Shown piece after piece: positions 12,887-13,428 of a DNA stretch of 13,428 bases; the first letter of the stretch is position 1, and every line of letters starts with the position of its first letter. Position numbers and translations under genes: made by a program. The stretch is from an uncultured Neomegalonema sp. (GTDB lineage: Bacteria; Pseudomonadota; Alphaproteobacteria; Rhodobacterales; Rhodobacteraceae), in contig CALDZQ010000294.1 of NCBI GenBank assembly GCA_937944035.1, forward strand, positions 1 through 13,428, written 5' to 3'. The notes beneath the pieces were generated by a model that was given only the letters and a program-made list of their open reading frames with translations, made no database searches and had not been told where the DNA came from.

Positions 12887-13428
12887 ATGACCGAATTGCG
12901 TGACGCCGCCCTCGATTCCAAAGCCTGGCCTTTTGAAGAGGCGCGCAAGCTGGTCAAACGGTATGCGAAGGGTCCGCCCGAGAAGGGATATGTGCTTTTC
13001 GAGACCGGATACGGCCCTTCCGGCCTGCCTCATATCGGTACATTTGGCGAGGTTGCGCGCACGACAATGGTGCGGCGGGCCTTTGAGGCGATCAGCGACA
13101 TTCCGACGCGATTGATCTGTTTTTCGGACGACATGGACGGAATGCGGAAGATTCCGGACAATGTGCCGGATACGGAAATGCTGGCCACGCATATGCACAA
13201 ACCGTTGACCGCTGTACCGGACCCGTTCGGCGAGTTCGACAGTTTCGGCAATCATAACAACGCGATGCTGCGGCGGTTCCTCGACACGTTCGGGTTCGAG
13301 TACGAATTTATCAGCGCGACGGATTACTACAAGACCGGGAAACTCGATCAGATTTTGCTGCGCGCCGCCGAGCGATACGAAAAACTGATGGGAATCATGC
13401 TGCCCTCGCTGCGTGAGGAGCGTCAGCA
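12887..13428 (+). CDS. lysK: Lysyl-tRNA synthetase, class I (5' part, cut by window end)
   Basis: This enzyme attaches lysine to tRNA-Lys. Bacteria mostly use the class II form; the class I form is typical of archaea, many alphaproteobacteria and some spirochaetes. About 180 codons are present and the frame is open to the window edge. The Rossmann-fold start carries ETGYGPSGLPHIGTFGE (about 39-55), whose PHIG (48-51) is the HIGH-type ATP-binding motif in the class I LysRS context. CFSDDMDGMRKIPDN (about 84-98) is also characteristic. The downstream KMSKS motif and helical C-terminal domains would lie beyond the window. GGAAG precedes the ATG by about 9 nt. It is divergent from the DUF882 gene across a 170-bp gap; I see no convincing promoter of its own. 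Confidence 0.94.
   Translation, partial: MTELRDAALDSKAWPFEEARKLVKRYAKGPPEKGYVLFETGYGPSGLPHIGTFGEVARTTMVRRAFEAISDIPTRLICFSDDMDGMRKIPDNVPDTEMLATHMHKPLTAVPDPFGEFDSFGNHNNAMLRRFLDTFGFEYEFISATDYYKTGKLDQILLRAAERYEKLMGIMLPSLREERQ

Noticed and set aside
1..13428. CRISPR array, prophage, insertion sequence or defence island
   Set aside because: No regular direct-repeat array, transposase, integrase or defence domain is visible. The repeats found are short palindromic units and one two-copy duplication.

Overview
The window reads as chromosomal DNA of an alphaproteobacterium of fairly high GC content. The pointers are a class I (archaeal-type) lysyl-tRNA synthetase, long PstC and PstA permeases with N-terminal extensions, and the gene order pst-phoU-phoB. 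A Rhodospirillales- or Micavibrionales-like lineage would fit, but the sequence alone does not settle the order or genus. No phage, transposase, toxin-antitoxin, CRISPR or defence genes are visible.

Layout. Bases 1-371 hold no gene I can defend: a GC-rich tract packed with short perfect hairpins (46-185) and one dRS3/REP-like palindromic unit (305-338). On the minus strand, hslO (Hsp33 redox chaperone) and an unknown lipoprotein form a two-gene unit (372-1979). Divergent from it is a Nudix hydrolase (2054-2497), with a perfect 16-bp palindrome in the shared gap. A 68-residue membrane protein (2663-2869) converges on a Tat-exported metallophosphoesterase (2874-3779, minus). A biosynthetic-type thiolase (3849-5027) is divergent from the phosphoesterase.

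The centre, 5052-11864, is one phosphate-starvation block: a near-consensus Pho box, then pstS, an intrinsic terminator, pstC, pstA, pstB, phoU and phoB. PstS captures periplasmic phosphate, PstC and PstA form the channel, PstB hydrolyses ATP, and PhoU reports transport status to the Pho two-component system, whose response regulator PhoB should bind the Pho box. The sensor kinase PhoR is not in the window. The operon is punctuated by non-coding structures: a terminator after pstS whose 3' half is tandemly duplicated, an inverted pair of dRS3-like repeats between pstC and pstA, and a two-tier stem-loop between pstB and phoU. PstA carries a large periplasmic insert with a predicted coiled coil.

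After phoB come a tRNA-Gly(TCC) with its own promoter, a minus-strand terminator, a Tat-exported DUF882/YcbK-type peptidoglycan hydrolase-like protein (12069-12716, minus) and the 5' part of lysK (12887 to the window end). A second, weaker Pho box with a well-spaced -10 element lies in the orientation expected for the DUF882 gene, suggesting cell-wall remodelling may belong to the same regulon. I did not find a clearly undescribed multi-gene system. The best leads are the putative Pho control of the DUF882 gene, the PstA insert and the intra-operon repeat structures.
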